DNA of 5,961 nt from Bdellovibrionales bacterium (lineage in GTDB: Bacteria > Bdellovibrionota > Bdellovibrionia > Bdellovibrionales > Bdellovibrionaceae). Position 1 is the stretch's first letter; the number at the start of each line of letters is the position of its first letter. Shown here piece by piece: positions 1 to 5,961 of this stretch. The notes under the pieces are model-generated. The model saw only the letters and a list, made by a program, of their open reading frames with translations. It did not search any database and was not told the DNA's origin. The position numbers were made by a program, and so were the translations under genes. The DNA lies in NCBI GenBank assembly GCA_027320785.1, contig DAHVKR010000094.1, positions 1-5,961 on the forward strand, in the 5' to 3' direction.

Positions 1-38
1 GCTTTACAAGACCGAAACCCATTAAAACCATTGTCTTT

Positions 39-45
39 GAGGAAG
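39..45 (+). promoter_or_regulatory. Shine-Dalgarno site for lipA
   Basis: GAGGAAG lies 6 bases upstream of the ATG at 52. It supports that ATG over the in-frame TTG at 31, which has no comparable purine-rich site before it. The choice gives a protein beginning MSKPAHPD. Confidence 0.75.
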
Positions 46-51
46 TATTTT

Positions 52-999
52 ATGTCAAAGCCTGCACATCCTGACATCAAGGGACCTAAACCTGAATGGC
101 TGAAAGTTCGCGCCCCATCTGGAGAAAATTATTCGAAAATCAAAGACATGCTGGGTGAGCTAAAATTGGCCACCGTTTGCCAAGAAGCGAAGTGCCCTAA
201 TATGGGCGAGTGCTGGTCCGGCGGAACAGCCACCTTTATGTTGATGGGCGAAGTTTGCACACGCGGTTGCCGTTTTTGCCATGTTAAAACTGGAAACCCT
301 AAAGGTAAAATTGATCCCTTTGAGCCTGAAAAGGTAGCCTACTCGATTTCCCAGATGGATCTTGAATATGTGGTGATCACCAGCGTGGATCGAGATGACC
401 TTCCCGATCAGGGGGCTGCTCATTTTGCACGAACTGTTTCCACAATCAAAAAATTAAAACCTGATTTGATTGTTGAGATTCTCACTCCCGATTACCGCGG
501 CTAGCTCGACTTAGTGAACGTCATCGTCGATGCGAAAGCGGATGTATTTGCGCACAATATTGAAACAGTGGAAAGACTTACTCCTTCTGTTCGCGATCCT
601 CGCGCTAAATATCGTCAATCCATGGATGTCCTTGAAGGCGTTAAAAAATACGATCCGACACGATATACAAAATCATCTATCATGCTGGGCCTAGGCGAAA
701 GCGAAGAAGAAGTTCTACAAACTTTAAAAGATCTTCGCGCTGTGGATTGCGATGTGGTGACATTCGGCCAGTACTTGCAACCGACGCCTCGACATCTGAA
801 AGTGATTGAGTACATTCATCCCGATCAATTCAAAAAGTGGCAAAAAATATCTGAAGATATGGGATTCCTTTACGTCGCGTCGGGTCCTCTCGTAAGAAGC
901 TCCTACCGTGCGGGTGAGTTCTTCATGAAAGGTATCATTGAAAGACAAAAAAAACAGAATACAATTCAAAATGATTTACAAACAACTGAGGTGAAATAA
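52..999 (+). pseudogene. lipA: lipoyl synthase LipA, interrupted by one in-frame TAG stop
   Basis: Lipoyl synthase is a cytoplasmic radical-SAM enzyme that inserts two sulfur atoms into the octanoyl chain on lipoyl domains. From ATG 52 there are 150 codons, a TAG at 502-504, then 164 further codons in the same frame and a terminal TAA. The combined length of about 315 residues is close to the roughly 320 of E. coli LipA. The first part carries the auxiliary-cluster cysteines C43, C48 and C54 (CX4CX5C) and the SAM-cluster cysteines C69, C73 and C76 (CX3CX2C, in CTRGCRFC). The second part continues the family sequence, with DVFAHNIETV, GLGE, GQYLQPT and the terminal RSSY motif at 895-906, whose serine ligates the auxiliary cluster in known structures. 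All motifs are otherwise intact, so the only defect is the stop. It could be a real nonsense mutation, a sequencing or assembly error, or a readthrough codon. The GTG at 514 has no ribosome site, and neither part alone should be active. The gene overlaps aceF by one base (TAATG). Confidence 0.9.
502..504 (+). other. in-frame amber (TAG) codon inside lipA
   Basis: The reading is GAT TAC CGC GGC TAG CTC GAC TTA GTG. Family sequence (TPDYRG before, LDLVNVIVDAK after) continues on both sides in one frame, so this is a single-codon nonsense change and not a frameshift. It lies just after the conserved TPD-[FY]-x-G segment, at a position that varies in the family. A single substitution could have made it from GAG, AAG, CAG, TCG, TTG, TGG, TAC or TAT. 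The base after the stop is C, a context generally regarded as leaky. aceF and lipB both end in TAG, so TAG acts as a normal stop elsewhere in this window. Confidence 0.9.
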
Positions 1000-1016
1000 T
1001 GGCAACTGAGGTGAAA
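983..1016 (+). repeat. 14-base direct repeat spanning the lipA/aceF junction
   Basis: CAACTGAGGTGAAA occurs at 983-996 and again at 1003-1016, a period of 20 bases. The first copy encodes the last residues of LipA (TTEVK) and contains GAGGTG, the likely aceF ribosome site 5 bases before its ATG. The second copy encodes ATEVK at the E2 N-terminus. The 20-base period combined with the one-base gene overlap makes both copies read as T-E-V-K in their own frames. A short tandem duplication is the simplest origin (inference). Confidence 0.85.
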
Positions 1017-2624
1017 CTTCCTGAATTAGGTGAAGGCGTTACAGAAGGTGAACTTGTTAAATGGCTTGTGAAGCCAGGCGATGCTGTTAAACCCGACCAA
1101 GCTATCGCCGAACTGATGACAGATAAAGCCACTGTGGAAGTTCCTTCCCATGCCGCCGGTGTTGTAAAAGAACTTAAATACAAAGTGGGCGATATTATCA
1201 AAGTGGAAAGTGTTCTCCTTACTTTGGAGAGCGCTGGAGCGACGGCCACAACAAGCTCTAAACCTGCTGCTGCAGCAGCACCTGCGCCTGCGAAATCTTC
1301 CCCTGCCCCAACTCCTTCTTCGGGCGGAGGCTCTTCTTTATCCGTAAAGCTTCCCGAATTAGGTGAAGGTGTGACAGAAGGTGAACTTGTTAAATGGCTT
1401 GTAAAACCAGGTGACTCAGTCAAAGTCGATCAAGCTGTTGCTGAAATTATGACGGATAAAGCCACTGTCGAAGTTCCTTCCACTCAGGCTGGAACTGTAA
1501 CAGAGCTTCTTTTTAAAGCGGGCGATGTGGTTAAAGTTGATAATGTTCTTTTAAAACTTTCTGGCTCAGGCGCGACCGTTACAGCACCTGCACCAGCGAA
1601 ATCTTCCCCTGCTCCCACAACTCCTGCGCGCACTATTCCGGCTCCAGCGCCTCAACCTGCTGGTGCTACTGTAGCGGGCCCTGTACTCTATCCACCCGTA
1701 GCAGATTTTAAAGTTCTCGCTACTCCTTCAACTCGTCGCCTTGCCCGCGAAATTGGTGTAGACTTAAATGGTGTTGCCGGATCGGGCCTTGCAGGCCGAG
1801 TTACTCGTGACGATGTGATGAAATCCAAAGGAACAGGCCCCTCTACAACGAATACCACTTACACACCGAGCAGCAGTCCTCAAATTCCTCGTATGGCTTA
1901 TCAATCTCCAGCCGGAGCCATTGAAGAACGAGTTCCTCTGGTGGGCGTGCGCAAAAAAATCGCTGAAAACCTTCAACGAGCCAAACAAATCATTCCTCAC
2001 TTTACATTGATGGATGAGGCGGATGTGACTCAACTTGTGGGTTTCCGCTCTTCACTTAAAGAGGCCGCTGAAAGTGCTGGAACAAAGGTCACTTATCTTC
2101 CTTTCGTGATGAAAGCTCTGATCGCCACCATCCGTGAATTCCCGATGTTCAATGCCAGCATTGATGATGCCGCCGGAGAAATCGTCTACAAAAAATATTT
2201 TAACTTAGGTTTTGCAGCTGACACTCCAAATGGTCTTTTAGTTCCCGTTATCAAAGATGCCGATCATAAATCCATTTTGGATATTTCAAAAGATATCGTG
2301 GATCTCAGCAAACGTGCCCGCGATGGAAAACTTAAATTGGATGAAATGAAAAATGCTACCATCACGATTACCAATATCGGATCCGTGGGCGGAACTTACG
2401 CCACGCCTGTGATCAATCATCCTGAAGTCGCGATCTTGGGCATGTATAAAATTTCAGACAAGTTGATTCTAGAAGAGGATGGAAAAGTAGGTATTCGTAA
2501 GGTGATGAATTTCACAATCACATGTGATCATCGTCTTATTGATGGAGCTGTGGCAGCACGCTTCCTAAAGGCTTTCATTAATAGAATTCAAAACCCCGGC
2601 GTTCTGATGCTGGATATGCACTAG
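999..2624 (+). CDS. aceF: dihydrolipoamide acyltransferase (E2) of a 2-oxoacid dehydrogenase complex, probably pyruvate
   Basis: E2 forms the core of the complex and carries the acyl group on a lipoyl-lysine arm from E1 to coenzyme A. The 541-residue protein has a lipoyl domain at about 4-77 (lysine K43 in MTDKATVEVP), an Ala/Pro linker (78-113), a second lipoyl domain at about 115-188 (K154 in the same motif), a longer Ala/Pro linker (189-235), a peripheral subunit-binding domain at about 238-275 (ATPSTRRLAREIGVDL, then AGSGLAGRVTRDDV), another flexible linker, and the catalytic acyltransferase domain at about 311-541. The catalytic DHRLIDGA motif gives H511 and D515. The ATG overlaps the lipA stop (TAATG), with GAGGTG 5 bases upstream. 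The neighbours lpdA, lipA and lipB fit an E2 that needs lipoate and E3. Pyruvate is the default substrate; a branched-chain 2-oxoacid enzyme cannot be excluded, because E1 is not visible and the MTDKATVE motif also occurs in that family. The alternative symbol is pdhC. Confidence 0.93.
   Translation: MATEVKLPELGEGVTEGELVKWLVKPGDAVKPDQAIAELMTDKATVEVPSHAAGVVKELKYKVGDIIKVESVLLTLESAGATATTSSKPAAAAAPAPAKSSPAPTPSSGGGSSLSVKLPELGEGVTEGELVKWLVKPGDSVKVDQAVAEIMTDKATVEVPSTQAGTVTELLFKAGDVVKVDNVLLKLSGSGATVTAPAPAKSSPAPTTPARTIPAPAPQPAGATVAGPVLYPPVADFKVLATPSTRRLAREIGVDLNGVAGSGLAGRVTRDDVMKSKGTGPSTTNTTYTPSSSPQIPRMAYQSPAGAIEERVPLVGVRKKIAENLQRAKQIIPHFTLMDEADVTQLVGFRSSLKEAAESAGTKVTYLPFVMKALIATIREFPMFNASIDDAAGEIVYKKYFNLGFAADTPNGLLVPVIKDADHKSILDISKDIVDLSKRARDGKLKLDEMKNATITITNIGSVGGTYATPVINHPEVAILGMYKISDKLILEEDGKVGIRKVMNFTITCDHRLIDGAVAARFLKAFINRIQNPGVLMLDMH
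1011..1562 (+). repeat. duplicated lipoyl-domain coding unit within aceF
   Basis: The coding units at about 1011-1229 and 1344-1562 encode two near-identical lipoyl domains offset by 111 residues (333 bases). Residues 5-28 match residues 116-139 exactly, starting VKLPELGEG and ending KPGD, and DNA identity is high in the stretch encoding TEGELVKWLV. The linkers are also related: a 17-base match, GCGAAATCTTCCCCTGC, occurs at 1290-1306 and 1596-1612. Both copies keep the lipoyl lysine. Multiple lipoyl domains are usual in bacterial E2 proteins, but similarity this high suggests recent duplication or gene conversion. Confidence 0.88.
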
Positions 2625-2627
2625 GAG
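2623..2627 (+). promoter_or_regulatory. Shine-Dalgarno site for lpdA overlapping the aceF stop codon
   Basis: AGGAG begins on the last two bases of the aceF TAG and ends 6 bases before the lpdA ATG at 2634. A ribosome ending aceF would be sitting on this site, which suggests translational coupling of E2 and E3 (inference). Confidence 0.75.
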
Positions 2628-2633
2628 TGTCCC

Positions 2634-4061
2634 ATGCAAAATTTTGATGTAGTTGTAATTGGAGCAGGACCGGGTGGATATGTGGCTGCCATTCGAGCAG
2701 CACAATTGGGTTTTAAAACCGCCGTCATCGAACGTGAGTTTTTAGGTGGTGTTTGTCTGAATGTGGGCTGTATCCCATCAAAGGCCATGATCACAGCTGG
2801 ACATCATTGGCATAAAGCCCATCACGAATTTAAAAATATGGGTTTTAATATAAAAGGCATCGAGCTTGATTTCAAAAAACTTCTTGAGTGGAAGAACTCC
2901 GTTTCAAGCAAAATGAGTTCTGGCGTGGCTCAACTGTTAAAAGGAAATCAAGTCACTGTTATCAAAGGTGAAGCTCAGTTTAAAAACTCAAAAGAAATCA
3001 CAGTGAATGGCGAAACGATTCAGGCCCAAAACTTTATTGTTGCTACAGGTTCACGTCCGATCGAAATTCCAGGATTTAAATTTGATGAAAAAGATATTTT
3101 ATCTTCTACCGGGGCTTTGGCTTTAGATCATGTTCCTAAAAGAGTGGTCGCCATTGGTGGAGGTTACATTGGCCTTGAAATTTCAAGTTATCTTCGCAAA
3201 TTCGGTGCTGAAGTCACTGTTGTTGAAGCTCAAGGAAACCTTCTCAGTGGGGTTGTAGACCCTGAATGTGCTCAGGTTGTTTCTCGTAAGCTTGATAAAA
3301 GCGGCGTGAAGATCCTGACAAATGCAAAAGCCAAGGGACAAAAGAAAACCAAAGATGGTTATGATGTGACCATCGAAGTGAATGGTAAAGAAGAAGTCTT
3401 AAAAGCAGATAAGATCATCGTGACTGTTGGTCGACGACCTAATGGCGATCAAATGAACTTAAAGGCAGCAGGAATCCAAGTGGATGAGCGTGGCTTTGTT
3501 AAAGTGGATGCTCAAAGAAGAACCAATATTCGTCATATTTTTGCCATTGGTGATATTGCCGGCCAGCCCATGCTGGCTCACAAAGCCTCTCATGAGGGCG
3601 TTTTAGTAGCTGAAGTGATTAAAGGTCAAAATCGTGTTTACGATGTTAAAACCGTACCCGCTGTTGTTTTTACAGATCCTGAGATTGCCTCTGCTGGCTT
3701 GATGGAGTCAGAAGCTCGAGCCAAAGGATTTAACGATTTACTCATTGCCAAATTTCCCTTTGCAGCCAATGGACGAGCCGTTTCGATGCAAGAAACCGAT
3801 GGCTTTGTGAAAATGATTGCAGATAAGAAAAACCATATTCTATTAGGTGTTCACATTGTGGGACCAGAAGCTTCCAATCTGATTTCTGAAGCGGCACTGG
3901 CGATTGAAATGGGAGCTCGATTAGAGGATCTAGCCCTTACCATTCATCCTCATCCCACTCTTGGAGAAACGATGATGGAAGCAGCAGAAGCCACTCTCGG
4001 TCATGCTATACACATTATTCAAAGGCCCCTTTCAACAAATGGAAAGAATGCACACCCCTAA
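2634..4061 (+). CDS. lpdA: dihydrolipoamide dehydrogenase (E3)
   Basis: E3 is a homodimeric flavoprotein that reoxidises dihydrolipoyl groups on E2 and reduces NAD+. At 475 residues it matches the usual length (E. coli Lpd is 474). The N-terminal FAD-binding GAGPGGYVAAIRAAQ begins at G10. The redox-active disulfide is C41-C46 in GGVCLNVGCIPSK. ATGSRP lies at 137-142. The NAD-binding GGGYIG lies at 175-180, followed by the strand ending in VVE. The second FAD motif, FAIGDIAG, follows, and the C-terminal dimer domain carries HPHPTLGE with catalytic H439 and E444. No key residue is missing. The gene starts 9 bases after aceF, in the same frame. Its 3' end overlaps the start of lipB. The pairing with E2 points to service of this complex, though one E3 often serves several complexes and the glycine cleavage system. 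Confidence 0.95.
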   Translation: MQNFDVVVIGAGPGGYVAAIRAAQLGFKTAVIEREFLGGVCLNVGCIPSKAMITAGHHWHKAHHEFKNMGFNIKGIELDFKKLLEWKNSVSSKMSSGVAQLLKGNQVTVIKGEAQFKNSKEITVNGETIQAQNFIVATGSRPIEIPGFKFDEKDILSSTGALALDHVPKRVVAIGGGYIGLEISSYLRKFGAEVTVVEAQGNLLSGVVDPECAQVVSRKLDKSGVKILTNAKAKGQKKTKDGYDVTIEVNGKEEVLKADKIIVTVGRRPNGDQMNLKAAGIQVDERGFVKVDAQRRTNIRHIFAIGDIAGQPMLAHKASHEGVLVAEVIKGQNRVYDVKTVPAVVFTDPEIASAGLMESEARAKGFNDLLIAKFPFAANGRAVSMQETDGFVKMIADKKNHILLGVHIVGPEASNLISEAALAIEMGARLEDLALTIHPHPTLGETMMEAAEATLGHAIHIIQRPLSTNGKNAHP

Positions 4062-4722
4062 TACAGAACCTCATCAGCCTCTAGTCTTTCAAGACTGGGG
4101 GCTTGTTGATTATTCAACAGCTCTTGAAAGGCAAATGGCACTTGTTCAAGAGGTCGCTGAGCAAAACACTCCGGGCTATCTTATTTTTTGCACTCATCCC
4201 CCTGTTGTCACATTAGGGCGAGCCACAAAACCTGATGATATTGTGAATTGGACCGGAGACACCATCGAAGTTTCTAGAGGTGGCCGCGCCACTTACCATG
4301 GCCCTTCACAAATTGTTGTTTATCCAATCCTGAACTTAAAATTTTCTCGCCATGGACGTAAAGAAAAAGAAATCGTGGGCTTTCTGAGGACATTCGAAAA
4401 TGCAATTGTTGAAACTCTAAAGGAATTTGGAATTGAATCACAAGGTCGTAGTCTTCAAAAAAAGAGTGACTCCGAAGCTGATGAAACAGGCGTTTGGATT
4501 GGTCATCGTAAAATAGCTTCTCTTGGAATAGCTGTTAAAAAGTGGGTAACTTATCATGGAGCCGCTATTAACTTTTCAAACGACCCACAAGCTTTTAAAG
4601 GTATTAACCCTTGTGGATTTCAATCCGGCGTGATGACCTCTGTTGAAGAACAGTCAGCTCATATTCCACCAATAGAGAAATTCAAGAAGGCCTTAGAAAA
4701 GAATCTTTTAGCTCAACTGTAG
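4048..4722 (+). CDS. lipB: octanoyl-[acyl carrier protein]:protein N-octanoyltransferase LipB
   Basis: LipB transfers octanoate from acyl carrier protein to lipoyl-domain lysines, the first step of de novo lipoylation before LipA. The signature RGGRATYHGPSQ lies at residues 77-88, the catalytic lysine K155 in HRKIASLGI, and the catalytic cysteine C189 in INPCGF, numbered from ATG 4048 (224 residues). The signature has Ser where most family members have Gly (HGPGQ). A short acidic and lysine-rich insert, about residues 136-147, precedes the GVWIGHRK segment. The start is uncertain: ATGs at 4003, 4039 and 4048 share the frame. Homology begins near LVFQDWG (residue 12), so 4003 looks too long; 4048 has GGAAAGA directly before it and 4039 has only a distant AAAGG. 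The gene overlaps the lpdA end by 14 bases, implying translational coupling. It ends 5 bases from the stop of the opposing kinase. Confidence 0.92.
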   Translation: MHTPNTEPHQPLVFQDWGLVDYSTALERQMALVQEVAEQNTPGYLIFCTHPPVVTLGRATKPDDIVNWTGDTIEVSRGGRATYHGPSQIVVYPILNLKFSRHGRKEKEIVGFLRTFENAIVETLKEFGIESQGRSLQKKSDSEADETGVWIGHRKIASLGIAVKKWVTYHGAAINFSNDPQAFKGINPCGFQSGVMTSVEEQSAHIPPIEKFKKALEKNLLAQL

Positions 4723-4739
4723 TTGTTCTATCTTTTTTT
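4714..4739 (+). terminator. weak candidate terminator of the lipA-lipB operon
   Basis: A 4-bp stem (CAAC/GTTG, loop TGTA) at 4714-4725 spans the lipB stop codon and is followed by a seven-T run at 4733-4739. More T-rich sequence continues to about 4773. The stem is short, so intrinsic termination is only possible, not shown. A second AT-rich hairpin (AAAAG/CTTTT, loop AAT) lies just upstream at 4697-4709. Confidence 0.25.
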
Positions 4740-5961
4740 CTTATATTTATATGTTTTTTTCTTTTGATTTTTAGAGCTATACGCAGAAACAGAGTGATGA
4801 GGTGTCGAGGCAACTTGTCTGCGTTGCACGGGAACAGCCTTCGGCGCCTGCACTGATTGAGATGCAACAGGATTTTTAAAGCCTAAAATCTTTAAAAAAG
4901 AATATTTATCCTCAGCTTTTATGAAAAGCAGAGAAATCACATAGAAGGCAATAAAAAAATAATACCGACTTGATGATTTTTGTTTCATCATCTTCTCGAT
5001 CTTCATAAGACGACTGTCGACCTGGCTAAGCGTATTTCCAGGGTCTGTCATATTGAGAGTATTTTGAGGGACCGCATATCGCAAATTATTTACCACGCTG
5101 GTTGCGAGACCCGAATGAACACTATCCAAAATAACCGTGCTTTCAGCTGCACGCGAAGAGGCAATTGACTTTTGAGCATGTAAATTCAAATCGCGCAGTT
5201 CGCCCCTTTCATTTTCAATCTCTTCAGCAAACATGGATCTAATTTTTTTACCCGAATCCGCATAAGTATAAGTTGGATATAACTTCATCATGACTTTTCG
5301 TAGGGCGGCCTGAAATTCGCCAGCTGTTGCAAACCTTTCTTCTGGATCTTTCCGAAGAGCTTTTAAAATAACTTTCTCGACTTCATAGGGCACATCTGGA
5401 TTGTAAAATGAAGGAGGTAATAGCTGATCATCACAATCATTTATTCTAGCTAAGATCGTCGCATCACTATCCCCTTCATTGTGAAAGGGGCGCCGTAGAG
5501 TGAGCAGCTCCCAAGCTACAATTCCCAATGCAAAAACATCTGAACGAGCATCGACTGGCTGTCCCGTAACTTGCTCAGGAGAAAGGTAAGCAATTTTTCC
5601 TTTTATAGTTCCTGCGTGAGTTGGTTCCTGTACGCCACTAGCCGCTTTAGCAATTCCAAAATCAATGACTTTTAAATTTCCTTCGTAAGATAATATTAAA
5701 TTATGTGGCGAGATATCACGATGAATGGCTTTGACAACTTCACCTGTAATTTTGTTTACAAAAGTGTGCGCATAATGAAGACCTGCTGCCCCCTGAGCCA
5801 CAAGACTCAATGCCATAGCCACAGGTATTTTTTCATTTTTACTCGAAAATTTATGAATAATTTCTTTAAGGCTTTTTCCCTCAATATACTCCATCGAGAT
5901 ATAGGGTTGCCCATTCAATTCACCAAAATCATGAAGCTGTACAATTTGAGGGTGATTAAAG
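4728..5961 (-). CDS. membrane-anchored Ser/Thr protein kinase (partial, N-terminus outside the window)
   Basis: This is a Hanks-type (eukaryotic-like) Ser/Thr kinase reading leftward from beyond the right edge. About 410 residues are visible. Reading is open to the edge, starting FNHPQIVQLHDFGE, which matches the region before strand beta-5, so the glycine-rich loop and ATP-binding lysine lie outside. The TTG at 5918 is an internal Leu codon, not a start. The visible motifs, numbered from the first visible residue, are MEYIEG, the catalytic loop HRDISPHN (Asp 82, Asn 87), DFG at 100-102, the SPEQ activation segment, and DARSDVFALGIVAWELL. The kinase domain ends near 224. A segment with MFAEEIE follows, then a Ser/Thr-rich stretch, then a hydrophobic span at about 333-347 (YYFFIAFYVISLLFI, likely a membrane helix). 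The tail of about 63 residues ends in KKKTYKYKKKR. By topology, the kinase domain is cytoplasmic and the tail probably periplasmic. I see no known sensor domain in the tail. The substrate is unknown, and convergent orientation gives no evidence of a link with the lipoate operon. Confidence 0.93.
   Translation of the reverse strand, partial: FNHPQIVQLHDFGELNGQPYISMEYIEGKSLKEIIHKFSSKNEKIPVAMALSLVAQGAAGLHYAHTFVNKITGEVVKAIHRDISPHNLILSYEGNLKVIDFGIAKAASGVQEPTHAGTIKGKIAYLSPEQVTGQPVDARSDVFALGIVAWELLTLRRPFHNEGDSDATILARINDCDDQLLPPSFYNPDVPYEVEKVILKALRKDPEERFATAGEFQAALRKVMMKLYPTYTYADSGKKIRSMFAEEIENERGELRDLNLHAQKSIASSRAAESTVILDSVHSGLATSVVNNLRYAVPQNTLNMTDPGNTLSQVDSRLMKIEKMMKQKSSSRYYFFIAFYVISLLFIKAEDKYSFLKILGFKNPVASQSVQAPKAVPVQRRQVASTPHHSVSAYSSKNQKKKTYKYKKKR
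4920..4964 (-). other. predicted transmembrane helix of the kinase
   Basis: The fifteen hydrophobic or aromatic residues YYFFIAFYVISLLFI are preceded by basic residues (KQKSSSR) and followed by KAEDK. This is the only strongly hydrophobic span in the visible protein. It is short for a helix, and flanking residues probably extend it. Confidence 0.65.

Noticed and set aside
1..25. Possible 3' end of an upstream gene (frame 2 ends in TAA at 23-25)
   Set aside because: Only seven codons are visible, too few to identify. Frame 3 is also open across this stretch, so the true frame cannot be decided.
514..999. A separate protein starting at GTG 514
   Set aside because: It is the continuation of lipA in the same frame after the TAG. 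No Shine-Dalgarno site precedes GTG 514, and family homology runs through the codons between the stop and this GTG.
935..1423. Long minus-strand reading frame opposite aceF, with an internally repeated sequence
   Set aside because: It is an antisense shadow. Its internal repeat is just the reverse of the duplicated lipoyl-domain DNA, and its Ala/Gly-rich stretch mirrors the Ala/Pro linker.
1764..2033. Minus-strand frame of 89 codons opposite the middle of aceF
   Set aside because: It lies fully inside a well-supported gene, with no ribosome site or recognisable protein features.
2745..2783. GGVC instead of GGTC at the E3 redox site
   Set aside because: Val at this position is, to my knowledge, common in dihydrolipoamide dehydrogenases, and both cysteines are present.
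4003..4047. Upstream ATG at 4003 as the lipB start
   Set aside because: It would add 15 residues encoded inside the conserved lpdA C-terminus, before any LipB homology, and has no good ribosome site.
4980..5168. Small plus-strand frame opposite the kinase
   Set aside because: It is antisense to a clear kinase coding region, with no ribosome site or recognisable features.

Overview
The window holds a compact plus-strand operon for 2-oxoacid dehydrogenase and lipoylation functions, followed by a convergent minus-strand Ser/Thr protein kinase that runs off the right edge. The order is lipA (lipoyl synthase, broken by one in-frame TAG), aceF/pdhC (E2 acyltransferase with two lipoyl domains), lpdA (E3 dihydrolipoamide dehydrogenase), lipB (octanoyltransferase), then the kinase. 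No tRNA, rRNA, CRISPR array or mobile element was seen, and no gap exceeds 60 bases.

Organism: this is a bacterium of moderate GC with tightly packed genes. The kinase has a catalytic loop of the form HRDxSPxN and a downstream 'MFAEEIE' segment, features I associate with kinases of Bdellovibrio, myxobacteria and other former Deltaproteobacteria. A Bdellovibrionota-like source is my best guess, by inference only.

How the genes work together: LipB moves octanoate from acyl carrier protein to the lipoyl-domain lysine of E2. LipA inserts two sulfurs to make lipoate. The lipoylated E2 carries the acyl group, and E3 reoxidises the dihydrolipoyl arm. The operon therefore encodes a carrier protein, the two enzymes that build its cofactor and the enzyme that recycles it. 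E1 is not in the window and probably lies upstream. Spacing is very tight: lipA/aceF overlap by one base, aceF/lpdA are 9 bases apart with the lpdA ribosome site overlapping the aceF stop, lpdA/lipB overlap by about 14 bases, and lipB ends 5 bases from the kinase stop.

Most notable points: (1) lipA is intact in sequence and frame except for a TAG at 502-504 that separates the iron-sulfur cysteine motifs from the C-terminal RSSY motif. (2) aceF also ends in TAG and is in frame with lpdA, so any general TAG readthrough would restore LipA and also make an E2-E3 fusion. (3) A 14-base direct repeat across the lipA/aceF junction supplies the aceF ribosome site, the LipA tail and the E2 N-terminus. 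(4) A T-rich tract after lipB also encodes the lysine-rich tail of the opposing kinase. I saw no convincing undescribed system; the broken lipA is the observation most worth checking.
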